DNA from: SAR116 cluster bacterium AG-325-I21
Lineage (GTDB): Bacteria; Pseudomonadota; Alphaproteobacteria; Puniceispirillales; Puniceispirillaceae
DNA length: 55,792 nt
Reading direction: 5' to 3'
Assembly (NCBI GenBank): GCA_003282865.1
Contig: QBYK01000011.1
Coordinates: forward strand, 1-55,792
Under the pieces are notes generated by a model. It worked only from the letters and a program-made list of their open reading frames with translations. It ran no database searches and was not told where the DNA came from. Both the position numbers and the translations under genes were made by a program. Below are positions 28,335 to 37,118 of the stretch, piece by piece; positions within the stretch are counted from its first letter, which is position 1; every line of letters starts with the position of its first letter.

Positions 28335-28838
28335 CTAGGCCTCACCCTCGGTGCTGAACAAAGCCGCCGTAGCCGCATCAGTTGCAGAGAGCTGACTTTG
28401 CGCCACCTGATAAATTGTAGGAAAACAATATTCACATTCCCCAAGCATAATATCTACGACGTCCTCAATCTGTTCTGGCGTAGCCCCACCAGCCCCGCGC
28501 AGTGGCAGTGTATGCCGTAAATCAAGCTCACGTGTTTCTACGTCAAGTGCAAGGTGACCCATGAAAATCCGCTGGTTCAACAATGCCGCCAGTAACGCGA
28601 TTTCACCAAATTGGCTTTCATCAAATTGTACATCGATGCGGCATCTTACCTGCATCGCTTCTTCATTATGCTGCCATGTAACGGCAAGTTGATAGTCGCA
28701 CCATTTTCCGGGCACCTCAACCAAAACTGCATTTTCGCCACGCTGTTGAAGCAACCAATCCTGGTTGGTCACGAATCTGGTGACAAGCTCAATCGGATCA
28801 CCAAGAAGAATTTCACGCTGGAATTGGCTACGCGCCAT
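28335..28838 (-). CDS. YbjN domain-containing protein
   Basis: From ATG 28838 the product is 167 residues and matches the alphaproteobacterial YbjN family. Visible are NPIELVTRF-like text (GDPIELVTRFVTNQDW), VEVPGKWCDYQLAVTWQ, LLAALLNQRIFMGHLALDVE and the late RGAGGATPEQIEDVVDIML with ECEYCFPTIYQV. YbjN proteins resemble type III secretion chaperones in fold and affect stress phenotypes in E. coli, but have no defined reaction. A longer in-frame reading back to 29003 adds 55 residues that look less conserved, so the shorter start is preferred. It lies between ubiK and proC on the same strand, a recurring neighbourhood. Confidence 0.82.
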   Translation of the reverse strand: MARSQFQREILLGDPIELVTRFVTNQDWLLQQRGENAVLVEVPGKWCDYQLAVTWQHNEEAMQVRCRIDVQFDESQFGEIALLAALLNQRIFMGHLALDVETRELDLRHTLPLRGAGGATPEQIEDVVDIMLGECEYCFPTIYQVAQSQLSATDAATAALFSTEGEA

Positions 28839-29021
28839 GACATCAAATTCCAAACTAACAGGCTTGACTGGATTGCCAACCACTACCAGTAAAATGCCAA
28901 ATTCGTAGCGCGCAATCAATCTAATTTCATACAATATTTTGTGGCTCATTCCTTCAAGAAACACATCAAGTAGTATTTTCTTGGCTTTTCTGCTGATTCG
29001 CACCCATAATTATTAAGTCTA

Positions 29022-29339
29022 TTATCTAGATTTTTTGCTGCTCTTTTTTGGAGCGGCCTTCAGTTTTGATGCCCTTTTCGTCTTTGCCGTTGTTTTGGCC
29101 TGCGACTCGGCGGTGGACTGGCTAAAGGACTCAAGAAGCGCAAGCCGAGCCGCCAATGCCGCATGCCGTGTGCTTAGTGCATCAAACTCTTCCCGCGTTA
29201 CAAGGCCACGCGCATTCAGGCTGCGTTCCATGCGCTGACGGATAAGATTATCAACCTCTTCACGCATACCGCCAAATGCAGATGCAGCCCCATTTGCCAT
29301 TTGTGCTAGGTCTGCCATAAAATTTGAACGCGGTGCCAT
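29022..29339 (-). CDS. ubiK: Accessory factor UbiK family protein (BMFP/YqiC domain)
   Basis: This 105-residue protein has a helical N-terminal domain (MADLAQMANGAASAFGGMREE, split by family as the BMFP segment) and a coiled-coil. The coiled-coil holds LVTREEFDALSTRHAALAA, and a lysine-rich tail follows. UbiK trimers associate with membranes and help ubiquinone hydroxylases under oxygen in E. coli; relatives were described as membrane-fusogenic. ATG 29339 has AGGAG seven bases upstream, so the upstream in-frame extension is rejected. It is divergent from lgt across about 300 bases containing a 14-bp palindrome, and leads into the ybjN-proC pair. Confidence 0.85.
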   Translation of the reverse strand: MAPRSNFMADLAQMANGAASAFGGMREEVDNLIRQRMERSLNARGLVTREEFDALSTRHAALAARLALLESFSQSTAESQAKTTAKTKRASKLKAAPKKSSKKSR

Positions 29340-29413
29340 AATCTGTCTCCTGATTTTCTCTCGCATACTTTCTTAGTATATATTGGCTAATACATACTTG
29401 CTATCACGTTTTG

Positions 29414-29427
29414 GTTCGGGACCGAAC
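29414..29427. promoter_or_regulatory. 14-bp palindrome in the ubiK/lgt divergent promoter region
   Basis: GTTCGG-GA-CCGAAC is an inverted repeat with perfect 6-bp arms around a two-base centre. It lies 75 bases upstream of the ubiK start and about 216 before lgt. The position and symmetry suit an operator for a dimeric regulator. It does not fit the alphaproteobacterial LexA pattern (direct GTTC repeats seven bases apart). Confidence 0.4.
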
Positions 29428-29642
29428 GTTTATGCTACTATCATGTTTTGTGTTTACATGTGTTTCTTATAACAAACAATGGGTCTAGAGTAAGGCATGA
29501 AAGGGCCATGTTTGTAACAAAATTTTGGTAAAATAAAAATGTCAGCTGGCAAAGCTCAATACAAATTCCCAAAAGCCAGATCGTGGATGGGTTGAAAAAG
29601 ACCGATCAACCAAAAAAGTCACACCTAATCGAAAGGCAACCA

Positions 29643-30482
29643 ATGATCCTCAAGCCGGCACCTGTTGAATTTCTGCATAGTGCCATCGCGCTTCCTGAAT
29701 TCAACACATTTGCCATACAACTTGGTGGTGTTGGCATTCGCTGGTATGCACTTGCCTACATTGCTGGCTTGATGATTGGCATTTATATTCTGCGCCGAGA
29801 GGCAAGGTTGCCAGGCGCACTAATGACGCAAGATCAGACAGACTGGCTTTTGAATTATCTATTGATCGGTATAATCCTAGGGGGGAGGTTCGGCTATGTT
29901 TTTTTCTATAACGCCGGCTTTTATCTGGCCAACCCGTTTTCAATTTTCCGGTTGTGGGAGGGGGGCATGTCCTTCCATGGCGCCCTGCTTGGCGTTGGGT
30001 TTGCGTTATTGTTGATGGCGCGACGCCATGAGTTACCTTTGCTGGCGATCAGTGACAGAGTTGCCATGGTTACCCCGATTGGGCTGTTTTTGGGGCGTTT
30101 GTCAAATTTTATCAATGGTGAACTCTACGGTCGTGTAACAAATGTGCCATGGGCTATGATCTTTCCACATAGCGATGGTTCGCCCCGCCACCCAAGCCAG
30201 CTTTATGAGGCAGGCCTCGAGGGACTTTTATTAGGGCTCCTGATGTATTTATTCTGGCGGCGTCAGTGGCTTGGTGCACCAGGACGGCTAACAGGGGTGT
30301 TTTTATGTGGCTATGGAATGGCACGATTTTTTGTTGAATTTGTGCGTCAACCTGATGCCCATATTGGCCTTTTTGAGGGCATCTTTAGCATGGGACAACT
30401 GCTGTCAGTTCCAATGATCATTGTAGGACTTTATTTGCTGCGTCAAAGTTGGCGTCAAGGTTACCACCATGGCAAATCATAG
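29643..30482 (+). CDS. lgt: Prolipoprotein diacylglyceryl transferase Lgt
   Basis: Lgt moves diacylglycerol from phosphatidylglycerol to the lipobox Cys of prolipoproteins in the inner membrane. From ATG 29643 (AAAGG six bases upstream) it has 279 residues; an earlier in-frame ATG at 29583 is unlikely. Visible signatures are GIRWYALAYIAGL, GGRFGYVFFYN, the essential-His segment MSFHGALLGV, and the Lgt box LGRLSNFINGELYGR with RHPSQLYEAGLEG. Several membrane helices are evident. The stop overlaps the start of the midA gene by 14 bases, so lgt-midA-pgeF is one operon. PgsA in this window makes the precursor of its lipid substrate. Confidence 0.97.
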   Translation: MILKPAPVEFLHSAIALPEFNTFAIQLGGVGIRWYALAYIAGLMIGIYILRREARLPGALMTQDQTDWLLNYLLIGIILGGRFGYVFFYNAGFYLANPFSIFRLWEGGMSFHGALLGVGFALLLMARRHELPLLAISDRVAMVTPIGLFLGRLSNFINGELYGRVTNVPWAMIFPHSDGSPRHPSQLYEAGLEGLLLGLLMYLFWRRQWLGAPGRLTGVFLCGYGMARFFVEFVRQPDAHIGLFEGIFSMGQLLSVPMIIVGLYLLRQSWRQGYHHGKS

Positions 30483-31641
30483 AGTTAAAGACACGGCATT
30501 GTTTGATAAGATAGTTGCGACTATTTCCAAAAATGGGCCATTATCACTTGCTAGCTACATCAGCTATGCCCTTGGCGATCCTGATTATGGATACTACCAG
30601 ACAAGAGATCCGATTGGGACAGCTGGAGATTTTATCACCGCCCCTGAAATTTCCGGTCTATTTGGCGAAATGTGCGGACTATATTTTGCCCATATAGCCG
30701 AATTATCAGGGCTTCGCGATCCAGCTATTTTTGAACTTGGCCCAGGGCGCGCTAGCCTTATCGCAGATATGCGGAATGCCTGGCAGCATACTATGCGATC
30801 CTTGACAACGGCACCGGTGCATTTGCTCGAAACCAGTCCTTCCCTGCGCTGCATCCAGCAAAATCGGCTATCCGATATCACCCTTTTTTTTCATGAAAAT
30901 CTCGATCATCTGCCAGCACAGCCCATCTTTGCCATCGCAAACGAATTTTTTGATGCTCTGCCGGTAGCGCAAGCCATATGGCGGCCGAACGCAAATGATG
31001 CTGACGGCATTTGGCGGCATCGACTCGTTGGACTTATTGAGGGGCAGCTTGGATTCATAGACGGGCCACCCCTCCGCCCTGACGAGGCACACGATTGGGC
31101 ATTAGAGGATCTAAAAACCAAAGGGGCGAATCTACCCCTAAGCAGCGATATCAATAATCACACAATTGCCGAATATTGCCCCCTGGCCACCACCTACGCT
31201 GGCAAAATGGCTCATCATCTGAGGGCGTACGGCGGTGCATTTTTGATCTTTGATTATGGGCGTGATGGGCAAAGTGGCGACAGCCTTCAGGCTGTTGCAA
31301 ATCATCAACCAGTTAATGTATTTCATCAACCTGGCAGCGCTGATTTATCGCATTGGGTTGATTTCAGCGCCATACGCCGTGCCGCCAAAGATGCTGGCGC
31401 GCGTCTAATAGGACCTATCAACCAAGGCGAATTTTTGCGCAATATTGGCATTATCCAGCGCAGCGAGGCATTGGCAAAACTGGCCGATGTCAAAACCCGC
31501 CGTGGTTTATTTGCAGCGGTTGACCGGCTTATAAGCAATCAGCAAATGGGATCAGCTTTTAAGGTTGCATTAATGTTACCACCCGGCACTGGATTACCGC
31601 CTGGCTTCGCTAATGGCAGCGAAGGAGCCTCCCTATCTTGA
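30469..31641 (+). CDS. SAM-dependent methyltransferase, MidA/NDUFAF7 family
   Basis: This 390-residue protein belongs to the class I SAM-dependent MidA/NDUFAF7 (DUF185) family. The early motif YALGDPDYGYYQTRDPIGTA and GDFITAPEISGLFGEMCG are diagnostic. The SAM-binding loop follows as ELGPGRASLIADM, then IANEFFDALPVAQ. The mitochondrial member methylates an arginine of complex I subunit NDUFS2. In bacteria the substrate is not established, though complex I is an obvious candidate. Translation is coupled to lgt (14-base overlap) and to pgeF (4-base TTGA overlap). AAGG lies eight bases before the ATG. Confidence 0.93.
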   Translation: MANHRVKDTALFDKIVATISKNGPLSLASYISYALGDPDYGYYQTRDPIGTAGDFITAPEISGLFGEMCGLYFAHIAELSGLRDPAIFELGPGRASLIADMRNAWQHTMRSLTTAPVHLLETSPSLRCIQQNRLSDITLFFHENLDHLPAQPIFAIANEFFDALPVAQAIWRPNANDADGIWRHRLVGLIEGQLGFIDGPPLRPDEAHDWALEDLKTKGANLPLSSDINNHTIAEYCPLATTYAGKMAHHLRAYGGAFLIFDYGRDGQSGDSLQAVANHQPVNVFHQPGSADLSHWVDFSAIRRAAKDAGARLIGPINQGEFLRNIGIIQRSEALAKLADVKTRRGLFAAVDRLISNQQMGSAFKVALMLPPGTGLPPGFANGSEGASLS

Positions 31642-32474
31642 GCAAAACTAAATTTGACACTGAATTTGCCACTACACCATCCCTCCGACATCCTGCTCTG
31701 GAGACCATAACAGATTCGGGCCTGCGAATTCGACATGGTTTTTTTACTGCAAAAGGCGGTGTAAGTGCTGGCTTTTATAACAGTCTCAATTGCGGGTTTG
31801 GATCACAAGATGATCGGGTCCTGATTAACGAAAACCGGCGGCGGGTTGCCACTAGCCTTGGCTTTAAACCGGACAGAATGTTTGGCCTTCGCCAGAATCA
31901 TTCATCAGACTGCGTATTCATCAACGCTTCTAGCGATGCCAGCACTGCAGCACGTCCGGTGGCTGATGCTTTGGTAACTGGCACAAACAATCTTGCGATA
32001 TCAATATTAACCGCGGATTGCGTGCCAGTGCTGCTCGCCGCCCCATCTCCTGGATTGGTGGGTGCAGCACATGCGGGATGGCGCGGTGCTGTTAATGGCA
32101 TTCTTGCAGCCACCGTCGCAATGATGATAGATAACGGCGCCACCCCCGAACACATCGAGGCGGTGATTGGCCCCGCCATTCAGCAAAAAAATTACGAAAT
32201 TGGGGAAGATTTGCGTAGCCTTGTTCTTAACACTTACCCAGATGCCACAATTTTGTTTGTTCCCTGTGGAAAAGAAAAATACCTGTTTAACCTCCCCGGT
32301 TTTGTTGAGATGCTGCTGCGTGCGGCAGGCATTCTTAGGGTTCACAACCTAAACATCGATACCTATGGCGAATCATCTGGTCTATTTTCCCACAGGCAAG
32401 CAATGCACGCCGCATCAACTGATACTGGACGCCAAATTTCCGTCATTGGCATTCATTCTGAGGCAGACAGCTAA
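31638..32474 (+). CDS. pgeF: Peptidoglycan editing factor PgeF (YfiH, laccase-like)
   Basis: PgeF/YfiH proteins are zinc-dependent enzymes with purine nucleosidase or laccase-like activity. In E. coli PgeF removes cell-wall precursors carrying L-Ser in place of L-Ala. The 278-residue chain has GFFTAKGGVSAGFYNSLNCG and the zinc ligands: His in LRQNHSSD, Cys in LTADCVPVLLA and His in GAAHAGWRGAVNG. It ends FSHRQAMHAAST. The only reasonable start is TTG 31638, which overlaps the midA stop and has GGAG ten bases upstream. Third gene of the lgt operon, a recurrent alphaproteobacterial order. Confidence 0.93.
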   Translation: MSKTKFDTEFATTPSLRHPALETITDSGLRIRHGFFTAKGGVSAGFYNSLNCGFGSQDDRVLINENRRRVATSLGFKPDRMFGLRQNHSSDCVFINASSDASTAARPVADALVTGTNNLAISILTADCVPVLLAAPSPGLVGAAHAGWRGAVNGILAATVAMMIDNGATPEHIEAVIGPAIQQKNYEIGEDLRSLVLNTYPDATILFVPCGKEKYLFNLPGFVEMLLRAAGILRVHNLNIDTYGESSGLFSHRQAMHAASTDTGRQISVIGIHSEADS

Positions 32475-32681
32475 GACTATACGAAAGGGGCGACTAAATT
32501 GCCGCATCTCTATATTTTCCTCGGGTTAATATTTCTTGCAATGTTAACGTCTTGCATTATTTCCTAGAGCGTTCAGGCGAGTTTTTGAAAAAATTCTGGC
32601 ATATCTTCTTGCCCCGCTGAACGCTGATTGCTATAGCAAGTTGTGAGAAATTTCTGGTCATCCCAAATAGGTTTTTGACAC

Positions 32682-33611
32682 ATGAAAATTTTAGCCTGCA
32701 ATAGTAATCGCCCATTAGCAGAAGCTATTGCCGCTTATTTGAACTCTCCCCTTACCCAAGCTGACGTAAGGCGGTTTGCCGATATGGAGGTCTTTGTCGA
32801 GATCGGCGAAAATGTTCGCGGTGAAGATGTATTTGTCCTGCAATCGACCTGTTTTCCGGCAAATGACAATGTTATGGAATTATTGGTTGCTTTGGATGCG
32901 TTGCGCCGAGGTTCGGCCCGTCGAATCACTGCAGTTATTCCGTATTATGGATATGCGCGTCAGGATCGTAAATCAGGCCCCCGTACACCAATTTCAGCCA
33001 AACTGCTTGCCAACCTCATAACATCGGCTGGGGCAGACCGGGTCCTGACGATTGATCTTCACGCCAACCAGATCCAAGGCTTTTTTGACATCCCAACCGA
33101 CAATCTGTTTGCCGCTCCCGTGTTTGTTAGTGACATCAAAGAACGCTATGAAGTATCAAAATTGATGTTTGTATCGCCTGATGTAGGCGGCGTGGTGCGT
33201 GCCCGGTCCTTGGCGCGCCGACTTGATGCAGACCTAGCAATTATTGATAAACGACGCCCAAAAGCTGGCGTTTCAGAGGTAATGAACATCATCGGTGATG
33301 TCGAGGATCGACATTGCATCATGGTTGATGACATTGTAGATTCGGGTGGAACATTATGCAACGCCGCTGTCGCGCTGATGAAAGCCGGAGCTCTGTCTGT
33401 GGACGCTTATGTGACGCACGGCGTGTTATCTGGCGGCGCAGTTAGTCGGGTCGCAGCATCACCGCTAAATTCACTCGTGACAACAAACTCGATTCCAGCA
33501 ACTGAGGCAGTATGTATTGCCCGTAATATTCGACAATTGTCAATCGCTCCACTTTTAGGTGAGGCAATGCTGCGGATCAATGAAGAGCGGTCGGTTTCAA
33601 CCCTGTTCTAG
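32682..33611 (+). CDS. prs: Ribose-phosphate pyrophosphokinase Prs
   Basis: Prs makes PRPP from ribose-5-phosphate and ATP for nucleotides, histidine and tryptophan. The 309-residue protein shows [20 protein letters not shown], the ATP-binding [20 protein letters not shown] and the metal site [12 protein letters not shown]. The PRPP-binding loop [15 protein letters not shown] follows. Length is canonical. It has its own 207-base upstream region containing an 8-bp inverted repeat (32569-32576 with 32617-32624). rplY follows on the same strand after 124 bases. Confidence 0.98.
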   Translation: MKILACNSNRPLAEAIAAYLNSPLTQADVRRFADMEVFVEIGENVRGEDVFVLQSTCFPANDNVMELLVALDALRRGSARRITAVIPYYGYARQDRKSGPRTPISAKLLANLITSAGADRVLTIDLHANQIQGFFDIPTDNLFAAPVFVSDIKERYEVSKLMFVSPDVGGVVRARSLARRLDADLAIIDKRRPKAGVSEVMNIIGDVEDRHCIMVDDIVDSGGTLCNAAVALMKAGALSVDAYVTHGVLSGGAVSRVAASPLNSLVTTNSIPATEAVCIARNIRQLSIAPLLGEAMLRINEERSVSTLF

Positions 33612-33735
33612 CTAGTGTTCATAATCTGGTACCATATTCTCAAAAACGCTTGTATTATACCGACAATAAGCCTATCAATCCTATGCTGCGCACCCCTGGA
33701 GGCGCGGTACATTGTGATCGATAAAGGAGTTAGCA

Positions 33736-34389
33736 ATGTCTGACTACACAAACATCAGCGCGGAACAGCGCGAACGGGTCGGTAAGGGGTCCGCCCGTGC
33801 GGTACGCCGTGCAGGTCGCGTTCCTGCCGTCATTTATGGCGGCAAAAAAGAACCAATAGGTATTACCCTAGAGTCCCGTGAAATTACAAAAATCGTTCAT
33901 CAGCCTGGAATTTTTGGCCGGCTTATCGATATTAAAGTTAGCGGAAGCAAACACACCGTCCTAACCCGTGATATCCAATTCCATCCGGTAACCGATAATG
34001 TTCTTCACATGGATTTTCTGCGCGTTTCTGGCACTGCAAAAGTTTCTGTAGCCATTGCAGTTGAATTTGTTAATGAAGACGACTGCCCTGGCATTAAAGT
34101 CGGTGGGGTGCTCAATGTTGTTCGTTACGAAGTTGAATTACTTTGCCCAGCGACAACAATCCCAGAAAAAATCACTGTTGATTTGCAAGGTTTGAAGATT
34201 GGTGACTCAGTTCATATCAGCACGATTGAATTGCCAGACGGCGTGACCCCAACCATTACCGATCGTGACTTCACTATTGCGACCATTGCGTCACCTGGCG
34301 GCGGAGTGAAAAATGAAGATGATGAGAGTGATGGGGAAGATGAGGGCGAAGAGGCTTTGGCAGGCGAAAATGTAGCACCGAACGAATAG
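33736..34389 (+). CDS. rplY: 50S ribosomal protein L25/general stress protein Ctc
   Basis: This 217-residue protein is the long (CTC-type) form of L25, which binds 5S rRNA. The N-terminal L25 domain has RERVGKGSARAVRRAGRVPA and VIYGGKKEP. The beta-rich C-terminal domain carries VLHMDFLRVSGTAKV and DLQGLKIGDSVHIS. The final 25 residues are strongly acidic (runs of Glu and Asp), as in many proteobacterial long forms. AAAGGAG precedes the ATG. It is followed by pth (33-base gap) and ychF, a widely conserved ribosome-linked cluster. Confidence 0.96.
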   Translation: MSDYTNISAEQRERVGKGSARAVRRAGRVPAVIYGGKKEPIGITLESREITKIVHQPGIFGRLIDIKVSGSKHTVLTRDIQFHPVTDNVLHMDFLRVSGTAKVSVAIAVEFVNEDDCPGIKVGGVLNVVRYEVELLCPATTIPEKITVDLQGLKIGDSVHISTIELPDGVTPTITDRDFTIATIASPGGGVKNEDDESDGEDEGEEALAGENVAPNE

Positions 34390-34422
34390 TCGCAAGCCTT
34401 TTCCAGATCGAGCGGTATAATC

Positions 34423-35010
34423 ATGCGCTTATTTGCAGGACTGGGAAATCCCGGGGCAGCTTACGCCACCAACCGGCACAATGTTGGGTTCATGGCCGTA
34501 GATCGTATTGCTGATCAGTATGGGTTTTCACCTTGGAAAAAAAAAGGCCCATCATTACTAAGTGAGGGGCGGCTTGGCTCTGGAAAGATTATTCTAATCA
34601 AGCCACAAAGCTTTATGAACAAATCTGGTCTCCCAATTGCAGACATTGCACGTTTTCACAAAATTGACCCAAATAATGTGTTTGTGTTTCACGATGAGCT
34701 TGACCTTGTTGCTGGCAAAGTACGAGTAAAGGTTGGCGGTGGGCATGGCGGTCATAATGGCCTTCGTGATATTGACCGGCATCTTGGGTTGGCTTACTGG
34801 CGTGTGCGTATTGGCATTGGCCGCCCATCGGATGAGCCGATGGACGTCAAAGCATGGGTGCTTAGTGATTTTAGCCATGATGAGCGAGCTGGCTGGGTAC
34901 CAATTTTGCTCGATGCAATCACAGATGAGATAAATCGGCTATGCGAACATGATGAAAGTGGGTTTATGAACCGTGTTGCCTACCTTGCGCCTGCACCATC
35001 AACTCAATAA
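34423..35010 (+). CDS. pth: Peptidyl-tRNA hydrolase Pth
   Basis: Pth recycles peptidyl-tRNA that drops off ribosomes. The 195-residue protein starts MRLFAGLGNPGAAYATNRHN, containing the substrate-binding N9 and catalytic H19. It continues with KPQSFMNKSGLPI, the HDELDL segment with the acidic catalytic-site residue (D94), and VRVKVGGGHGGHNGLRDI. The set is intact and the length typical. It lies between rplY and ychF on the same strand, consistent with a translation-quality operon. Confidence 0.97.
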   Translation: MRLFAGLGNPGAAYATNRHNVGFMAVDRIADQYGFSPWKKKGPSLLSEGRLGSGKIILIKPQSFMNKSGLPIADIARFHKIDPNNVFVFHDELDLVAGKVRVKVGGGHGGHNGLRDIDRHLGLAYWRVRIGIGRPSDEPMDVKAWVLSDFSHDERAGWVPILLDAITDEINRLCEHDESGFMNRVAYLAPAPSTQ

Positions 35011-35045
35011 GCTGACCTACTAAATAAAGACAGGATTGAGAACAT

Positions 35046-36146
35046 ATGGGATTTAATTGTGGCATTGTTGGTTTACCAAATGTTGGAAAATCAACCCTGT
35101 TTAATGCGTTGACCCAAACCGCTTTGGCAGAAGCAGCGAATTATCCGTTCTGCACAATTGAACCAAACACTGGTAGGGTAGCCGTGCCAGACATGCGCCT
35201 TTTCGCCCTGGCGGAACTTGCTAGTTCCAAAACCATTTTACCAACACACCTTGAATTTGTTGATATTGCGGGTCTTGTTAGCGGCGCGTCCAAGGGGGAG
35301 GGCCTTGGTAACCAGTTCCTTGCTAATATTCGTGAGGTAGATGCGATTGCGCACGTATTGCGCTGCTTCAATGATAGCGAGATTGCCCATGTTGATGGCA
35401 ATGTTGATCCGATACGGGATGCCACTACTGTTGAAACTGAATTGATGCTTGCCGATATCGACTCGCTAGAACGCCGAATGACTGCGCTGTTAAAAAAATC
35501 TCGTGGCGGCGACAAGGAAGCAAAAAGCGATCTTGTACTTATGGAAAAGCTATTTGCTCATTTATCGGAAGGCCAAACGGCCCGCAGCACAACTGGCCTC
35601 ACCGGGGAAGAGAGCAGGCGTCTTCCCCGTTTACAGCTTTTGACGGCTAAGCCAGTCCTTTATGTCTGTAATGTCTCTGAATGTGATGCTTCCACTGGCA
35701 ATACATATTGCAAGCTAATTGCTGATAAAGCAGTTTCCGAAGGTGCTGCCTACGTAATAGTGTCAGCCGCCATCGAGTCTGAAATTGCTCAGCTGGATGA
35801 GGCTGATAAAATCGGATTTCTTTGTGAGTTGGGACTTGAAGAGCCTGGGTTGGCACGCCTTATTCGTGCCGGTTACAGTCTGCTCGATCTCGTAACCTTT
35901 TTCACTGCCGGTCCCAAGGAGGCTCGTGCATGGACGGTTGCCGCCGGCGCCAGCGCACCAGAGGCGGCAGGTGTTATCCACACTGATTTCCAGCGCGGTT
36001 TCATTCGGGCAGAAACCATCTCTTACCATGATTATATCACCTTTAAAGGAGAAACCGGCGCCAAAGAAGCTGGAAAATTACGTATCGAAGGTAGCGACTA
36101 TAAAGTGGTTGACGGCGATGTGTTTAATTTCCGTTTCAATGTTTAA
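35046..36146 (+). CDS. ychF: Redox-regulated ATPase YchF (OLA1 family)
   Basis: YchF is an Obg-family P-loop protein that prefers ATP over GTP and binds ribosomes. The 366-residue chain starts with G1 GIVGLPNVGKSTLFNALTQ. It then has YPFCTIEPNTG, G3 DIAGLVSGASKGEGLGNQFL and the altered G4-like NVSE, which explains its nucleotide preference. A C-terminal TGS domain (VIHTDFQRGFIRAETISY) ends the chain. Length is canonical. It is the third gene of rplY-pth-ychF and converges with petC. Confidence 0.97.
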   Translation: MGFNCGIVGLPNVGKSTLFNALTQTALAEAANYPFCTIEPNTGRVAVPDMRLFALAELASSKTILPTHLEFVDIAGLVSGASKGEGLGNQFLANIREVDAIAHVLRCFNDSEIAHVDGNVDPIRDATTVETELMLADIDSLERRMTALLKKSRGGDKEAKSDLVLMEKLFAHLSEGQTARSTTGLTGEESRRLPRLQLLTAKPVLYVCNVSECDASTGNTYCKLIADKAVSEGAAYVIVSAAIESEIAQLDEADKIGFLCELGLEEPGLARLIRAGYSLLDLVTFFTAGPKEARAWTVAAGASAPEAAGVIHTDFQRGFIRAETISYHDYITFKGETGAKEAGKLRIEGSDYKVVDGDVFNFRFNV

Positions 36147-36315
36147 AGGCCATGCGGCCCACCCAAATATCCAACAACTATATAATGCTATTGAAAGGGC
36201 CTTTTCTCCTCCGGCTAATCATCATCAGTAAAAAAATTTATTGCACCAGCTAAGCTTCGAATAATTTTGCGTCTGCGAACGTGTTTGATCCCATTACTTC
36301 AAACATAGACAGAGA

Positions 36316-36335
36316 GACCCGCTTAATAGCGGGTC
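36316..36335 (-). terminator. Probable terminator of the petABC operon
   Basis: GACCCGC-TTAATA-GCGGGTC is a perfect 7-bp GC-rich stem 27 bases beyond the petC stop. On the minus strand it is followed by a pyrimidine-rich TCTCTGTCTATGTTT rather than a pure T-run. It could also help stop ychF transcription from the other side. Confidence 0.6.
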
Positions 36336-36362
36336 GTTAATGATTGTGCTGTGCGGACGTGT

Positions 36363-37118
36363 TCAATGAACATCTGCCCAAATGCGGCGTTTTGCAAGAT
36401 ACGAGAAGATCACAAAAATACTGAGGAAAAACACAGCAGCAACACCAATACGTTTACGCACCTCCAACTTGGGCTCGGCAGCCCACATGAGAAACTGGGT
36501 AAGATCCGCCGATACAGCCTCAATCGAGGTTGCCGCCCCATCAATGAATTCAACATCATCTCCGTATAATGGTTGTGGCATTGCAATTAGGTGCCCAGGA
36601 TATGCGGGGTTATAATACATACCGTCCGGCACCTCTTTACCGTTTGGCGCATCCTCGTAACTAGAGAGAAGGCTGTACAAATAATTTGGACCGTTGGGAC
36701 GCGCCTTGGCGATTAGTGATAGGTCTGGCGGCAAAGCACCATTGTTTCCGGCTCTAGCGGCATTATCATTTGCATAAGGGGCGGGCATTCGGTCCGCTGG
36801 AATTGCAGGGCGCATAAACATGTCACCATCGTCATTTGGTCCGTCTTCTACCTCATATTGCGCAGCCAACGCTTTAATTTCAGATTTGTTGTATCCCAAA
36901 TCTGCAAAGTTACGAAAAGCAATAAGCTTCATGGAATGACAACCCGCACACACCTCGTTATAGACCTGAAAGCCTCGTTGCATAGCAGCTTTGTCAAAAG
37001 TCCCAAATGGACCAGAGAAACTCCAGTCACGGGTTTTGAGAGCTACATCGCCACTGCCCCCCCAAGCTGGACTTGAAAGGACACTGAACAATAATACAGC
37101 TCCTATTCGGCTTAACAT
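36363..37118 (-). CDS. petC: Cytochrome c1 (bc1 complex)
   Basis: Cytochrome c1 passes electrons from the Rieske protein to soluble cytochrome c in the periplasm. The 251-residue precursor has a cleavable signal peptide (about residues 1-20). The haem attachment site CAGCH is at C57-H61, and the likely axial Met lies in AMPQPLYGDD. A C-terminal membrane anchor (VAAVFFLSIFVIFSYL) is followed by positive charges. ATG 37118 has GGAGG five bases upstream and overlaps the last base of the petB stop; the in-frame TTG just before is unlikely. Last gene of the bc1 operon. Confidence 0.97.
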   Translation of the reverse strand: MLSRIGAVLLFSVLSSPAWGGSGDVALKTRDWSFSGPFGTFDKAAMQRGFQVYNEVCAGCHSMKLIAFRNFADLGYNKSEIKALAAQYEVEDGPNDDGDMFMRPAIPADRMPAPYANDNAARAGNNGALPPDLSLIAKARPNGPNYLYSLLSSYEDAPNGKEVPDGMYYNPAYPGHLIAMPQPLYGDDVEFIDGAATSIEAVSADLTQFLMWAAEPKLEVRKRIGVAAVFFLSIFVIFSYLAKRRIWADVH

